From assembly GCF_900091955.1 (NCBI RefSeq), contig NZ_FMDF01000166.1, positions 1-47,978 of the forward strand: DNA of 47,978 bases, read 5' to 3'. The notes beneath the pieces are model-generated. The model was not told the origin of the DNA. It did no database searches and saw only the letters and a list, made by a program, of their open reading frames with translations. This DNA is from Streptomyces sp. Ncost-T10-10d. Its GTDB lineage: Bacteria; Actinomycetota; Actinomycetes; Streptomycetales; Streptomycetaceae. Of the stretch, positions 24,194 through 32,286 are shown piece after piece (within the stretch, counting starts at the first letter, position 1; every line of letters begins with the position of its first letter). Position numbers and translations under genes: made by a program.

Positions 24194-24919
24194 TCACGCA
24201 GCAGCAGGAAGGTCCGGGCGCAGCGGCCACGCAGGATCCACTGCCTCCGCCGTGCCGTTCTTCGCGAACCACGCCTGCAGGCCGCGCGCCTGTGCCGCAT
24301 GCCACACGGCCTGCAAGGTGTGCAGCTCCGCCGGCGTCAGCCGCTCCAGACGGGACGAGAACCGTCGCCCCACCGCCCGTACCAGCTCCAGCGAGGCCAC
24401 CGCATCGGCCGCCGCGTCATGCGCACCGTCCAGCACCACTCCGTACAGCTCGCAGAGATCGGTGAGGGTCCGCCGGCCCTTGCGGTAACGGTCCAGATGT
24501 TTGTCGAGTACGCGTGGATCCAGCACACACAGCGGTGCGTTCTGCAGATATCCGGCGAGCGACGACGCGCGATGACGCTTCAGCTCCCGGTCCAGCAGCG
24601 TCAGATCGAACGGCGCGTTCATCACGACGAGCGGACGGCCGGCCGCACACTGCTCGGCCAGCGCCCGGGCTATCTCCTCCACCACGGGCGCAGGCCAGCG
24701 GCCGTTGCGCTGAAGGTGATCGTCGGTCAGACCGTGGATCTCGGTCGCCCCGGCGGGCACCGGTACCCCTGGATTCACCAGCCAGCGAGTGACGCGCACC
24801 CGGCCGCCTGTCGTGTCCTGGACGACCAGGGCGGCCGAAACGATCCGGTCCTCCTCGACGTCCACTCCCGTTGTCTCGGTGTCAAAAGCGGCCAGCGGCC
24901 CCTCGTACCAGTGAGTCAT
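24194..24919 (-). CDS. DEDDh 3'-5' exonuclease (DnaQ/epsilon-like)
   Basis: 241 residues. The DEDDh residues are visible: D13 and E15 in FDTETTG, an Asp in VVMNAPFDLTLLD, and H then D in GAHDAAADA. This is the RNase T/DnaQ exonuclease fold that trims 3' ends of DNA or RNA with two metal ions. ATG 24919 has GAGGAG about 9 nt upstream. The enzyme is a stand-alone exonuclease, not fused to a polymerase or helicase. It is divergent from the DUF4365 gene, across a 192-nt gap. Confidence 0.9.
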   Translation of the reverse strand: MTHWYEGPLAAFDTETTGVDVEEDRIVSAALVVQDTTGGRVRVTRWLVNPGVPVPAGATEIHGLTDDHLQRNGRWPAPVVEEIARALAEQCAAGRPLVVMNAPFDLTLLDRELKRHRASSLAGYLQNAPLCVLDPRVLDKHLDRYRKGRRTLTDLCELYGVVLDGAHDAAADAVASLELVRAVGRRFSSRLERLTPAELHTLQAVWHAAQARGLQAWFAKNGTAEAVDPAWPLRPDLPAAA

Positions 24920-25111
24920 CCCCGAACTCCTCGTGCGTGAACGGCAGATGGTGTGATTCCCCTGCCCGGTTCGGTGATACCCGCACCCTTTGCCTGATAC
25001 GCCGTTTGCGGGCCGCCCTGTGCGGTGACAACACAGGTGACGGGAAAGGAAGTTGTCCGTCACCCCTGCAACGAAGAACCGATCGGCACAGCCGGGAAGG
25101 CACACGCAGCC

Positions 25112-25678
25112 ATGGCGCTCGCGCAGCCCGAACCGAGCGGGCTGCTGCCCCAGCGGATCGCACCGCTGCGCGGCACACTCGCCACCACCGCCTGCATGGA
25201 GACCCTCCAGGTGGGCTACTTGCACGCCGTCGCGGCCGCGGCGGGGTGCTCCCTGTCACAGCCCTTCCCCGACAACGGCATCGACTGGCACGTCAGCCAC
25301 GGCGCCCCCGGTCACACCGTGGACGACGAAGTGACCATAAAGGTGCAGCTCAAATGCACCTACCAGATCCCGCCGCACCCGGCCGGACCGACGTTCTCCT
25401 TCACGCTCGACAACGCACATCTCGTGAAGCTCGCCCGGACGCCCGTGTCGGTGCACAAGATCCTGGTCGTGATGATCGTGCCGCGCAGCCAGGACGACTG
25501 GCTGCGCGCCGGACACGACCGGCTCGACCTGCGGCACTGCTGTTACTGGACCAACCTGGCCGGCCACGCGGTGACGGGCCGGCACAGGACCACTGTGCGG
25601 ATCCCGACCTCGCGCATATTCGACGACCGGGCGCTCTGCGAGATCATGACCCGCGTAGGGGCGGGAGGGAGACCCTGA
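25112..25678 (+). CDS. DUF4365-family protein, probable PD-(D/E)xK nuclease fold
   Basis: 188 residues. The core GIDWHV (D58) and IKVQLKCT (Q79, K81) gives the spacing of a D...Q-x-K active site, as expected if DUF4365 proteins are restriction-endonuclease-like. The rest (FSFTLDNAHLVKLA, VHKILVVMIVPRS, YWTNLAG) fits that family. ATG 25112 was chosen because GGGAAGG lies 11 nt upstream; ATG 25025 would add a Gly/Lys-rich stretch of unlikely coding value. Its stop overlaps the next start (TGATG), so the two proteins are made in similar amounts. No substrate is known; nuclease activity is inferred from residues only. Confidence 0.8.
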   Translation: MALAQPEPSGLLPQRIAPLRGTLATTACMETLQVGYLHAVAAAAGCSLSQPFPDNGIDWHVSHGAPGHTVDDEVTIKVQLKCTYQIPPHPAGPTFSFTLDNAHLVKLARTPVSVHKILVVMIVPRSQDDWLRAGHDRLDLRHCCYWTNLAGHAVTGRHRTTVRIPTSRIFDDRALCEIMTRVGAGGRP

Positions 25679-26952
25679 TGCACCGGCCGATGGACGAGTC
25701 CGTCAACGAAGCGATCCCGTCAGCGACACGTCCGCACCCCAGTGAATCCGCGGGACCGTGGCCCATCGCTCCCGAGCCGTTCGGAAACATCCCCGACCCC
25801 GCCCGTATCGACCCCGCGGTCCTCGGTGTCCTGCTCGACCGGCACGGCTGGCACCGCCGCGGCGGTGCGGCAGGACGCTACAGCCGCTGGACCCCGCCCG
25901 GACCACCGGCCCCGCCCGGCGGCGGTACGAGCCTCCTCGTCCCCGACACCACCGCCTTCCCCGACAGCGAGGACCTCCTCGGCGAGGCGCTGACCGCGCT
26001 CGCCCGCAGCGCCGCCCCCTCCGCCCGTGAAGTCCTGGTCTCCCTCGCCGTACCCAGCGACGAGATCCGCTGGTGGCGCGAGGTCCCCGAACCGGTCGCC
26101 GGAGCGGCCGGGGCCGCCAGCTGGACGGGGGCGGAGCAGCTGCACACCGCCGCCCGGCAGATCCTGCTCGCCGGGGCGCTCGCCGTACGAGGGCGCGCCG
26201 GCTACCACGGCGCACGTCACCGCCGCAGGGCCCTGGCAGCCCTCGAAGGCATCCTCGTCGGGCCCGCGCCCGGCGGTCGCGATCTCACCGCCTTCGTCCC
26301 CGCCGAAGCGGGCCGTGCCGTCGCCGTACGGCTCTACCACGCCCTGCACGCCACCCGCGAGGCAGTGGACTACCAGCGGGCCACCGGTGGCTTCGAAGCC
26401 TTCGACACCGCTGTCGAGGCAGGTGTCAGCCGGGAACTCACCGAGGCCGTCATCGCACTGGTCCGGGGCTCGGAAGGGGCCGGGATCGCCCTGGAATGGG
26501 CGCCCGCCGCCGGGACCCCCGAGGGCTGCCCGGCCCGCCCCGAACCGGTGGAGTTCTCCCCGGGCGACCTGCCCGCCCTGCGCCGGGCGGGCGCCCGCTA
26601 CCTCCAGGACGAACCCGCCGTGACGGTGCGGATCACCGGCGTCGTCGTCCGGCTGCGCCGCTCGGCACCGCGTGGCGCCGGGATCGTACGGCTGCGGGTG
26701 CTGGCCGGCGCCGAGGTGCCGCACGTACGGCTGGAGCTGGACGAGGAGGCGTACCGCATCGCCGGCCACGCCCACCTGGTGGGGCTGCCGATCCGGGTGG
26801 AGGGCAGGCTGGAGAGTCGCGGCGGCTTCCGGCGGCTGACCCGGACCTCGCAGGTCGTGCCCGTGCAGGTGGACGAGGCGGAACGGGACCGGCTGATGAA
26901 GTCGCTCCAGGAGAACGTCGACTATTTCGAGGAGGCGTGCACCGGCGAATGA
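25678..26952 (+). CDS. Conserved hypothetical protein with possible C-terminal OB-like domain
   Basis: 424 residues. The first 30 residues are probably disordered. A central alpha-helical region (about 55-320) includes DRHGWHRRGGAAGRYSRW and a run of Ala-rich helices. About residues 330-410 look like a small beta-barrel: VTVRITGVVVRLRRSA, then HVRLELDEEAYRIA, then LPIRVEGRLESRGGFRRL. Alternating hydrophobic strands rich in Arg and Gly are common in OB-fold nucleic-acid binders, but I cannot confirm the fold. ATG 25678 overlaps the DUF4365 stop by 1 nt, after GGGAGGGAG. With a nuclease-like partner, a role on nucleic acid is a reasonable inference. Confidence 0.7.
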   Translation: MHRPMDESVNEAIPSATRPHPSESAGPWPIAPEPFGNIPDPARIDPAVLGVLLDRHGWHRRGGAAGRYSRWTPPGPPAPPGGGTSLLVPDTTAFPDSEDLLGEALTALARSAAPSAREVLVSLAVPSDEIRWWREVPEPVAGAAGAASWTGAEQLHTAARQILLAGALAVRGRAGYHGARHRRRALAALEGILVGPAPGGRDLTAFVPAEAGRAVAVRLYHALHATREAVDYQRATGGFEAFDTAVEAGVSRELTEAVIALVRGSEGAGIALEWAPAAGTPEGCPARPEPVEFSPGDLPALRRAGARYLQDEPAVTVRITGVVVRLRRSAPRGAGIVRLRVLAGAEVPHVRLELDEEAYRIAGHAHLVGLPIRVEGRLESRGGFRRLTRTSQVVPVQVDEAERDRLMKSLQENVDYFEEACTGE

Positions 26953-26966
26953 GGGGCGCAGGGGGC

Positions 26967-26989
26967 GGGCCGCGGGCAAGAGGCGGCCC
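26967..26989 (+). terminator. Hairpin terminator before thrS
   Basis: GGGCCGC and GCGGCCC pair around a 9-nt loop, 15 nt after the stop codon of the 424-residue protein. A 7-bp stem, so moderate. Confidence 0.55.
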
Positions 26990-27090
26990 TTCGCGCTCAA
27001 CCGTTTCGCAGAGGGGGCCCACGGCTCGGTACGATTCGTATCGCACGTGCACCACGAATGCGTGCGTACCCCCTGAGTCAGGAGAGACCG

Positions 27091-29076
27091 GTGTCAGACG
27101 TCCGTGTGATCATCCAACGCGATTCCGAGCGGGAAGAGCGCGTGGTGACGACGGGCACTACGGCAGCCGAGCTCTTCCCCGGCGAGCGCACCGTTGTCGC
27201 CGCCCGGGTCGCCGGTGAGCTGAAGGACCTCGCGTACGTCGTCGCCGACGGCGAGGTGGTCGAGCCCGTCGAGATCTCCTCCGAGGACGGCCTCAACATC
27301 CTCCGGCACTCCACCGCGCACGTCATGGCGCAGGCCGTGCAGGAGATTTTCCCCGAGGCCAAGCTGGGCATCGGTCCGCCGGTCAAGGACGGTTTCTACT
27401 ACGACTTCGACGTCGAGAAGCCGTTCACTCCCGAGGACCTGAAGGCCATCGAGAAGAAGATGCAGGAGATCCAGAAGCGGGGGCAGAGGTTCTCCCGCCG
27501 GGTCGTGACGGACGAGGCGGCCCGCGAGGAGCTGGCCGGCGAGCCGTACAAGCTGGAGCTCATCGGTATCAAGGGCTCCGACTCCGTCGAGAACGCCGGC
27601 GACGGCGCGGATGTCGAGGTGGGCGGCGGCGAGCTGACCATCTACGACAACCTCGACCCGAAGACCGGCGACCTGTGCTGGAAGGACCTGTGCCGCGGTC
27701 CGCACCTGCCCACGACCCGGAACATCCCGGCGTTCAAGCTGATGCGGAATGCTGCGGCGTACTGGCGGGGCAGCGAGAAGAACCCCATGCTGCAGCGCAT
27801 CTACGGCACGGCGTGGCCCACCAAGGACGAGCTCAAGGCGCACCTGGAGTTCCTGGAGGAGGCCGCCAAGCGCGACCACCGCAAGCTCGGCAACGAGCTG
27901 GACCTCTTCTCCTTCCCGGACGAGATCGGCCCCGGTCTCGCGGTCTTCCACCCCAAGGGCGGCATCATCCGCCGCGCCATGGAGGACTACTCGCGCCGAC
28001 GTCACGAGGAGGAGGGCTACGAGTTCGTCTACTCGCCGCACGCCACCAAGGGCAAGCTCTTCGAGAAGTCCGGTCACCTGGACTGGTACGCCGAGGGCAT
28101 GTACCCGCCCATGCAGCTCGACGACGGGGTGGACTACTACCTCAAGCCGATGAACTGCCCGATGCACAACCTGATCTTCGATGCGCGTGGGCGTTCCTAT
28201 CGTGAACTGCCGCTGCGTCTCTTCGAGTTCGGCACTGTGTACCGCTACGAGAAGTCGGGTGTGGTACACGGCCTGACCCGCTCGCGCGGCTTCACGCAGG
28301 ACGACGCGCACATCTACTGCACCAAGGAGCAGATGGCGGAGGAGCTCGACCGGACGCTCACCTTCGTCCTGAACCTGCTGCGCGACTACGGTCTGACCGA
28401 CTTCTACCTGGAGCTCTCCACCAAGGACCCGGAGAAGTTCGTCGGCTCGGACGAGGTCTGGGAAGAGGCCACCGAGACGCTGCGCCAGGTCGCCGAGAAG
28501 CAGGGGCTGCCCCTGGTCCCGGACCCGGGCGGCGCCGCGTTCTACGGCCCGAAGATCTCGGTGCAGTGCAAGGACGCCATCGGCCGCACCTGGCAGATGT
28601 CGACCGTGCAGCTCGACTTCAACCTGCCGGAGCGCTTCGACCTGGAGTACACCGGTCCCGACGGCACCAAGCAGCGCCCGGTCATGATCCACCGCGCCCT
28701 GTTCGGTTCCATCGAGCGCTTCTTCGCGGTACTTCTCGAGCACTACGCGGGTGCGTTCCCGGTGTGGCTGGCCCCGGTCCAGGCGGTCGGCATCCCGATC
28801 GGCGACGCGCACATCCCGTACCTCCAGGAGTTCGCGGCCAAGGCCCGGAAGAAGGGCCTGCGGGTCGAGGTGGACGCCTCGTCCGACCGGATGCAGAAGA
28901 AGATCCGGAACCAGCAGAAGGCCAAGGTGCCCTTCATGATCATCGCGGGCGATGAGGACATGGCCAACGGCGCGGTTTCCTTCCGCTACCGCGACGGATC
29001 GCAGGAGAACGGCGTCCCCGTCGAGGACGCTATCGCCAAGATCAAGAAGGCCGTCGAGGACCGCGTTCAGGTCTGA
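27091..29076 (+). CDS. thrS: Threonyl-tRNA synthetase
   Basis: 661 residues with the full ThrRS layout: N-terminal TGS domain (about 1-60), editing domain with LRHSTAHVMAQ (H73, H77), class II catalytic core with MNCPMHN (zinc Cys about 356) and FEFGTVYRYEKSG, motif 3 IHRALFGSIERFFAVLLEHY, and the anticodon-binding domain from about residue 565. It charges tRNA-Thr and edits Ser-tRNA-Thr. GTG 27091 follows AGGAGAG (27080-27086), making the product start VSDVRVIIQRD; GTG 27058 is rejected. The gene heads a block also found next to HIT, pgsA and pimA in mycobacteria. No T-box leader is visible. Confidence 0.96.
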   Translation: MSDVRVIIQRDSEREERVVTTGTTAAELFPGERTVVAARVAGELKDLAYVVADGEVVEPVEISSEDGLNILRHSTAHVMAQAVQEIFPEAKLGIGPPVKDGFYYDFDVEKPFTPEDLKAIEKKMQEIQKRGQRFSRRVVTDEAAREELAGEPYKLELIGIKGSDSVENAGDGADVEVGGGELTIYDNLDPKTGDLCWKDLCRGPHLPTTRNIPAFKLMRNAAAYWRGSEKNPMLQRIYGTAWPTKDELKAHLEFLEEAAKRDHRKLGNELDLFSFPDEIGPGLAVFHPKGGIIRRAMEDYSRRRHEEEGYEFVYSPHATKGKLFEKSGHLDWYAEGMYPPMQLDDGVDYYLKPMNCPMHNLIFDARGRSYRELPLRLFEFGTVYRYEKSGVVHGLTRSRGFTQDDAHIYCTKEQMAEELDRTLTFVLNLLRDYGLTDFYLELSTKDPEKFVGSDEVWEEATETLRQVAEKQGLPLVPDPGGAAFYGPKISVQCKDAIGRTWQMSTVQLDFNLPERFDLEYTGPDGTKQRPVMIHRALFGSIERFFAVLLEHYAGAFPVWLAPVQAVGIPIGDAHIPYLQEFAAKARKKGLRVEVDASSDRMQKKIRNQQKAKVPFMIIAGDEDMANGAVSFRYRDGSQENGVPVEDAIAKIKKAVEDRVQV

Positions 29077-29089
29077 CGGGTACGAAGTG

Positions 29090-29128
29090 AGAGGCCCCCG
29101 GGGAGCTACCTGCCGCCCGGGGGCCTCT
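29090..29128. terminator. Bidirectional terminator overlapping the end of the channel gene
   Basis: AGAGGCCCCCGGG pairs perfectly with CCCGGGGGCCTCT over 13 bp, loop 13 nt. The distal arm lies inside the last codons of the convergent channel gene (encoding its Arg-Pro-Pro-Gly-Gly end), so one DNA segment ends thrS and codes for the neighbour's C-terminus. Confidence 0.8.
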
Positions 29129-29783
29129 TCTCGTCCTCCCGCCTGAACACCTGCAACAGCCACGACGAGAACGAACCCGTCACTGCCCCGAGCAGCGCCA
29201 GCCCACAGGCCATCAGGCCCGACGCCACGACTCGTCCGCCTGCTGTGACCGGCACCGTATCCCCGTACCCCACCGTCGTGAGCGTCTCGCACGCCCACCA
29301 CACCGCGTCGCCGAAGGTGCGGATCGAAGCTCCCTTCGCCGCGTGCTCCTGGTGGTAGACGGCGAGCGATGCGGAGAAGCCGAGTAGCAGGGAGGTCGTA
29401 CCGGCATATGCGATCACGCGGACGTACAGGCTCAGCCGTGCCCTCTCCCTGCGCTGCTGGACCGCGCTGTAGACCCGGATCAGGCGCAGCGGCCGCAGCA
29501 GGGGAAGCAGCAGGACGACCGTGTCCAGCCAGTGCACCCGCACGAAGCGGTGGCCGAGGCCGCTGAGGCGGAGTCGGACGACGTAGTCCGCGGCGAAGAC
29601 CAGCCAGGTGGCGCCGACCAGGGCGAGGGCGAGGCTGTGCCAGGGCTCGGCGCCGTGGGGGGCGAGGACGCGGACCGCGTATCCGAGCAGGAAGAGTAGC
29701 GAGGCGCCGAAGAGCGGCACCTCTGTGCGCTGCTCCCAGCGCCTGAAACGAAGAGGGGTGGAGTCCGCGGGCTGGTCGCTCAT
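29106..29783 (-). CDS. Two-pore-helix-type K+ channel (ion channel family)
   Basis: 225 residues. Several membrane helices precede the pore: VPLFGASLLFLLGYAV, LALALVGATWLVFAADYVV, WLDTVVLLLPLL. A basic segment RPLRLIRVYSAVQQRRERAR resembles an S4 helix. The pore contains the K+ selectivity filter TTVGYGD after WWACETL. The C-terminus lacks a recognisable RCK/TrkA-N domain and ends basic. It therefore looks like a voltage-sensor-like potassium channel of KvAP style, though fewer than six clear helices were counted. ATG 29783 is used. Convergent with thrS. Confidence 0.85.
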   Translation of the reverse strand: MSDQPADSTPLRFRRWEQRTEVPLFGASLLFLLGYAVRVLAPHGAEPWHSLALALVGATWLVFAADYVVRLRLSGLGHRFVRVHWLDTVVLLLPLLRPLRLIRVYSAVQQRRERARLSLYVRVIAYAGTTSLLLGFSASLAVYHQEHAAKGASIRTFGDAVWWACETLTTVGYGDTVPVTAGGRVVASGLMACGLALLGAVTGSFSSWLLQVFRREDEKRPPGGR

Positions 29784-29849
29784 CGCCTCAGCATCGCCGT
29801 GCGCCGACGGGTCCGGCCCCGGCGACACGCTGCCCGGGAGCGAAGCAAT

Positions 29850-30410
29850 ATGCTGATCGGCATGACGAGTGAGCCGGAGCAGCAGATCGGAGTGGGAACG
29901 CCCGACGCGTTCCAGCGCCTGTGGACACCCCACCGGATGGCGTATATCCAGGGCGAGAACAAGCCGACCGGTCCGGAGGCCGGCGACGGCTGTCCGTTCT
30001 GTGCGATCCCGGCCAAATCGGATGAGGACGGACTCGTCGTCGCGCGCGGCGAGAAAGTATACGCCGTGCTGAATCTGTATCCGTACAACGGCGGCCATCT
30101 GATGGTGGTGCCATACCGGCATGTCGCCGACTACACGGAGCTGGACGGTCCGGAGACCATGGAGCTGGCCGATTTCACCAAGCGGGCGATGGCGGCTCTG
30201 CGGGCGGCGTCGGGTGCCCACGGGTTCAATATCGGTATGAACCAGGGCTCGGTGGCGGGGGCCGGTATCGCGGCCCATCTGCATCAGCATCTGGTGCCGC
30301 GCTGGGGCGGTGACACCAACTTCATGCCGGTGGTCGGGCATACGAAGGTGCTGCCACAGTTGCTGGCCGATACGCGCAAGATGCTTGCCGACGCCTGGCC
30401 GGCGGCCTGA
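29850..30410 (+). CDS. HIT-family nucleotide hydrolase (Ap4A-phosphorylase-like)
   Basis: 186 residues. CPFC (about residues 49-52) is followed by the HIT core VVPYRHVADYTEL, NIGMNQGSVAGAGIAAHLHQHLVPRW (the HxHxH motif as HLHQH) and a C-terminal helix. The catalytic His in HLHQH attacks alpha-phosphates of dinucleotide or nucleotide-phosphate substrates. ATG 29850 has GGGAG 9 nt upstream; ATG 29862 (MTSEPEQ) is an alternative. Position between thrS and the pgsA operon matches mycobacteria, where a HIT gene precedes pgsA1. Exact substrate unknown. Confidence 0.9.
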   Translation: MLIGMTSEPEQQIGVGTPDAFQRLWTPHRMAYIQGENKPTGPEAGDGCPFCAIPAKSDEDGLVVARGEKVYAVLNLYPYNGGHLMVVPYRHVADYTELDGPETMELADFTKRAMAALRAASGAHGFNIGMNQGSVAGAGIAAHLHQHLVPRWGGDTNFMPVVGHTKVLPQLLADTRKMLADAWPAA

Positions 30411-30432
30411 TCGGAGCTGTTGCCTCTGCGCG

Positions 30433-30460
30433 GGCGCCCCGGTTTTTGCCGGGGCGCCCT
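30433..30460. terminator. Bidirectional terminator between the HIT and membrane-protein genes
   Basis: GGGCGCCCCGG pairs perfectly with CCGGGGCGCCC over 11 bp, with a T-rich TTTTTG loop. It sits between two convergent stop codons (30410 and 30469). Confidence 0.85.
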
Positions 30461-30468
30461 GTGCATGT

Positions 30469-32139
30469 CTATGCGTCGTACAGGTCGGCCTTGCGCGGGG
30501 TCGGGTCCTGCACCAGTCCGCTCAGTATCATCGAGCGGTTGTCGAAGCGTTCGGTGTCGACGCCGTTTTCCTCCAGGACTCGTAGGGCGGCGCTGTGCAC
30601 GGCGCGCAGAACGGGGGTGGCGGCGCGCATCGCGTCGTCGGCCATGAAGCGGTGGCGCCATGGCTTCTCGGCCCAGGCGTGGCGCAGGCCGAACGGTTCG
30701 GGCAGGGCGATCTTGCCGCCCAGGTAGTCGAGGAGCGGCGGGTACCAGGTGAAGGGGGCGCGCAGGGCGAGGCGGACGACTTCACGGGGTTCGACCAGTG
30801 CGAGAGTGATGTCGCGGGTCTCCCAGAAGCGGACGGTCTTGTTGACCGTCTTGGTCCTGGCCGCCGGCTTGCTGGTGAAGAGCGAGTGGACCGGGCCGAG
30901 TGCGTGTCCGGTGACTTCGATGCGCAGGGTTTCGTAGAGCACCGTGACCGTGATCATCATCGTGATGACCAACTGGCCGTCCCAGAGGGTGAACTGGACG
31001 CCCAGATAGTGCCGGTCGCCGCCGCCGAACTGCTGGTGGTTGCAGATCCGCTGTATTTCGTGCGGCTTGACCTGGAAGGTGGCGACGTCCTCGCCGTCGG
31101 GCCTGGAGACCGCGTCGGCGTTCTCGCCGACGGGTGACACGATCCAGTGGGTGACCGACGGGGTGGGAAATCCTCCGGTGTTCAGCGGGCCGCGCTCCAG
31201 CACCTTGAGCTGGTCGTGGATGACCCGTATCAGGTCCCAGCTGCGGAACTGGTGGAACTCCTTGCCGGGTTCCTTGGCGACGAGCTGTTCGGCGAGCTGC
31301 CAGCTGCCCCAGCGGGTTCCCATGCCGAGGATTCCCTTGGGGCCCGCGTAGAAGACCGAGTTGGACTGCTGCTCGGCGGAGAGCTTCTCCAGGCCCTGGC
31401 GGAGCGCCTCGCGGGAGGTCTCGTTCGGGTTCTTGGGTACGGCCTCGGGGATCTTGGCGATCACGCCGCCGCCGGAGAGCAGTCCTTCCCAGCGGGCGCG
31501 CATGTCCTTGGCGGAGGACTCGGCGATCCGTTTGGCGATGAGCCAGCCGATGACGGGAGCGACGATCATCGCCCGTACGTAGAGTGCGGGAATCCCGGTG
31601 AGCGGCAGCTTGATCAGGAAGAACAGGGCCACGATGCCGATGACCGGGAGCAGCGCGTTGCCCAGGGCGGCGAGGGCCTTGTCCTTGGTGTTGCCGAGCG
31701 AGTCGCGCAGCCGGAAGGCGATGACCCACAGGAGCATTCCGGGCAGGAAGAGAAAGCCGAACAGGGCGGTGACGGCGGTCAGTTTGGTGTCGCGTGCCCT
31801 GCGCAGGCGGGTCGCGGACAGGCAGTGCTCGACGACGGTCTGCGGGTCGGTGCCGAAGGACTGGATGAGGGCCTTCCGGGCGCCGCCCAGCATGCGTTCC
31901 TGGACGGCGCGGGAAAATGCCTCGCCGAGGTTGGGCTTGAAGTAGTCGGACTTGAAGAGCTTGGAACGGCCCGCCTTCACTTCGGACTTGTGCCACTCGC
32001 TGTTGGCTTCAAGGATCTTCTCCACCGGGCTGTCGCGGTACGCGGCGGAGGCGAGGGCGTTCGTCGCCACCGCCTGTGAGCCCGCGCCCTGGAGCGGGAT
32101 CTGCGCTCCGGGAGAGAAATCGAATCCGTCGTTGGCCAC
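30469..32139 (-). CDS. Conserved actinobacterial membrane protein, 556 residues
   Basis: No known domain recognised. About residues 120-205 carry four membrane helices: LTAVTALFGFLFLPGMLLWVI, ALAALGNALLPVIGIVALFF, a third through IPALYVRAMIVAPVIG, and a nearby segment. Both flanks are soluble; the N-terminus is hydrophilic (KSEVKAGRSKLFKSDYFKP). The C-terminal 350 residues look mixed alpha/beta and include another hydrophobic strand pair (LVITMMITVTVLYETLRIEV). GTG 32139 was chosen after a GGGGG stretch. It lies between the HIT gene and EF-G2, in tandem with the latter on the minus strand. Confidence 0.72.
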   Translation of the reverse strand: MANDGFDFSPGAQIPLQGAGSQAVATNALASAAYRDSPVEKILEANSEWHKSEVKAGRSKLFKSDYFKPNLGEAFSRAVQERMLGGARKALIQSFGTDPQTVVEHCLSATRLRRARDTKLTAVTALFGFLFLPGMLLWVIAFRLRDSLGNTKDKALAALGNALLPVIGIVALFFLIKLPLTGIPALYVRAMIVAPVIGWLIAKRIAESSAKDMRARWEGLLSGGGVIAKIPEAVPKNPNETSREALRQGLEKLSAEQQSNSVFYAGPKGILGMGTRWGSWQLAEQLVAKEPGKEFHQFRSWDLIRVIHDQLKVLERGPLNTGGFPTPSVTHWIVSPVGENADAVSRPDGEDVATFQVKPHEIQRICNHQQFGGGDRHYLGVQFTLWDGQLVITMMITVTVLYETLRIEVTGHALGPVHSLFTSKPAARTKTVNKTVRFWETRDITLALVEPREVVRLALRAPFTWYPPLLDYLGGKIALPEPFGLRHAWAEKPWRHRFMADDAMRAATPVLRAVHSAALRVLEENGVDTERFDNRSMILSGLVQDPTPRKADLYDA

Positions 32140-32246
32140 TGTCGCCCCCACTCGCCGCCAAGGAACTGCTCCTGCGGCTGTTTCCCAACTGCCGTGCCCG
32201 GCACACCTTCTGAGCTGGGACCACAGCGTATCGTCCGGATCAATTC

Positions 32247-32278
32247 GCCGCCCGCCTCTGTGGACAAGGGCGGGCGGC
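32247..32278 (-). terminator. Terminator of the EF-G2 gene
   Basis: GCCGCCCGCC and GGCGGGCGGC pair perfectly over 10 bp with a 12-nt loop, 9-40 nt beyond the EF-G2 stop codon on the minus strand. Confidence 0.7.
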
Positions 32279-32286
32279 ACAGTCGA

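Noticed and set aside
26953..27090. T-box leader for thrS
   Set aside because: The gap is only 138 nt, includes a terminator for the previous gene, and lacks the T-box sequence and specifier loop.
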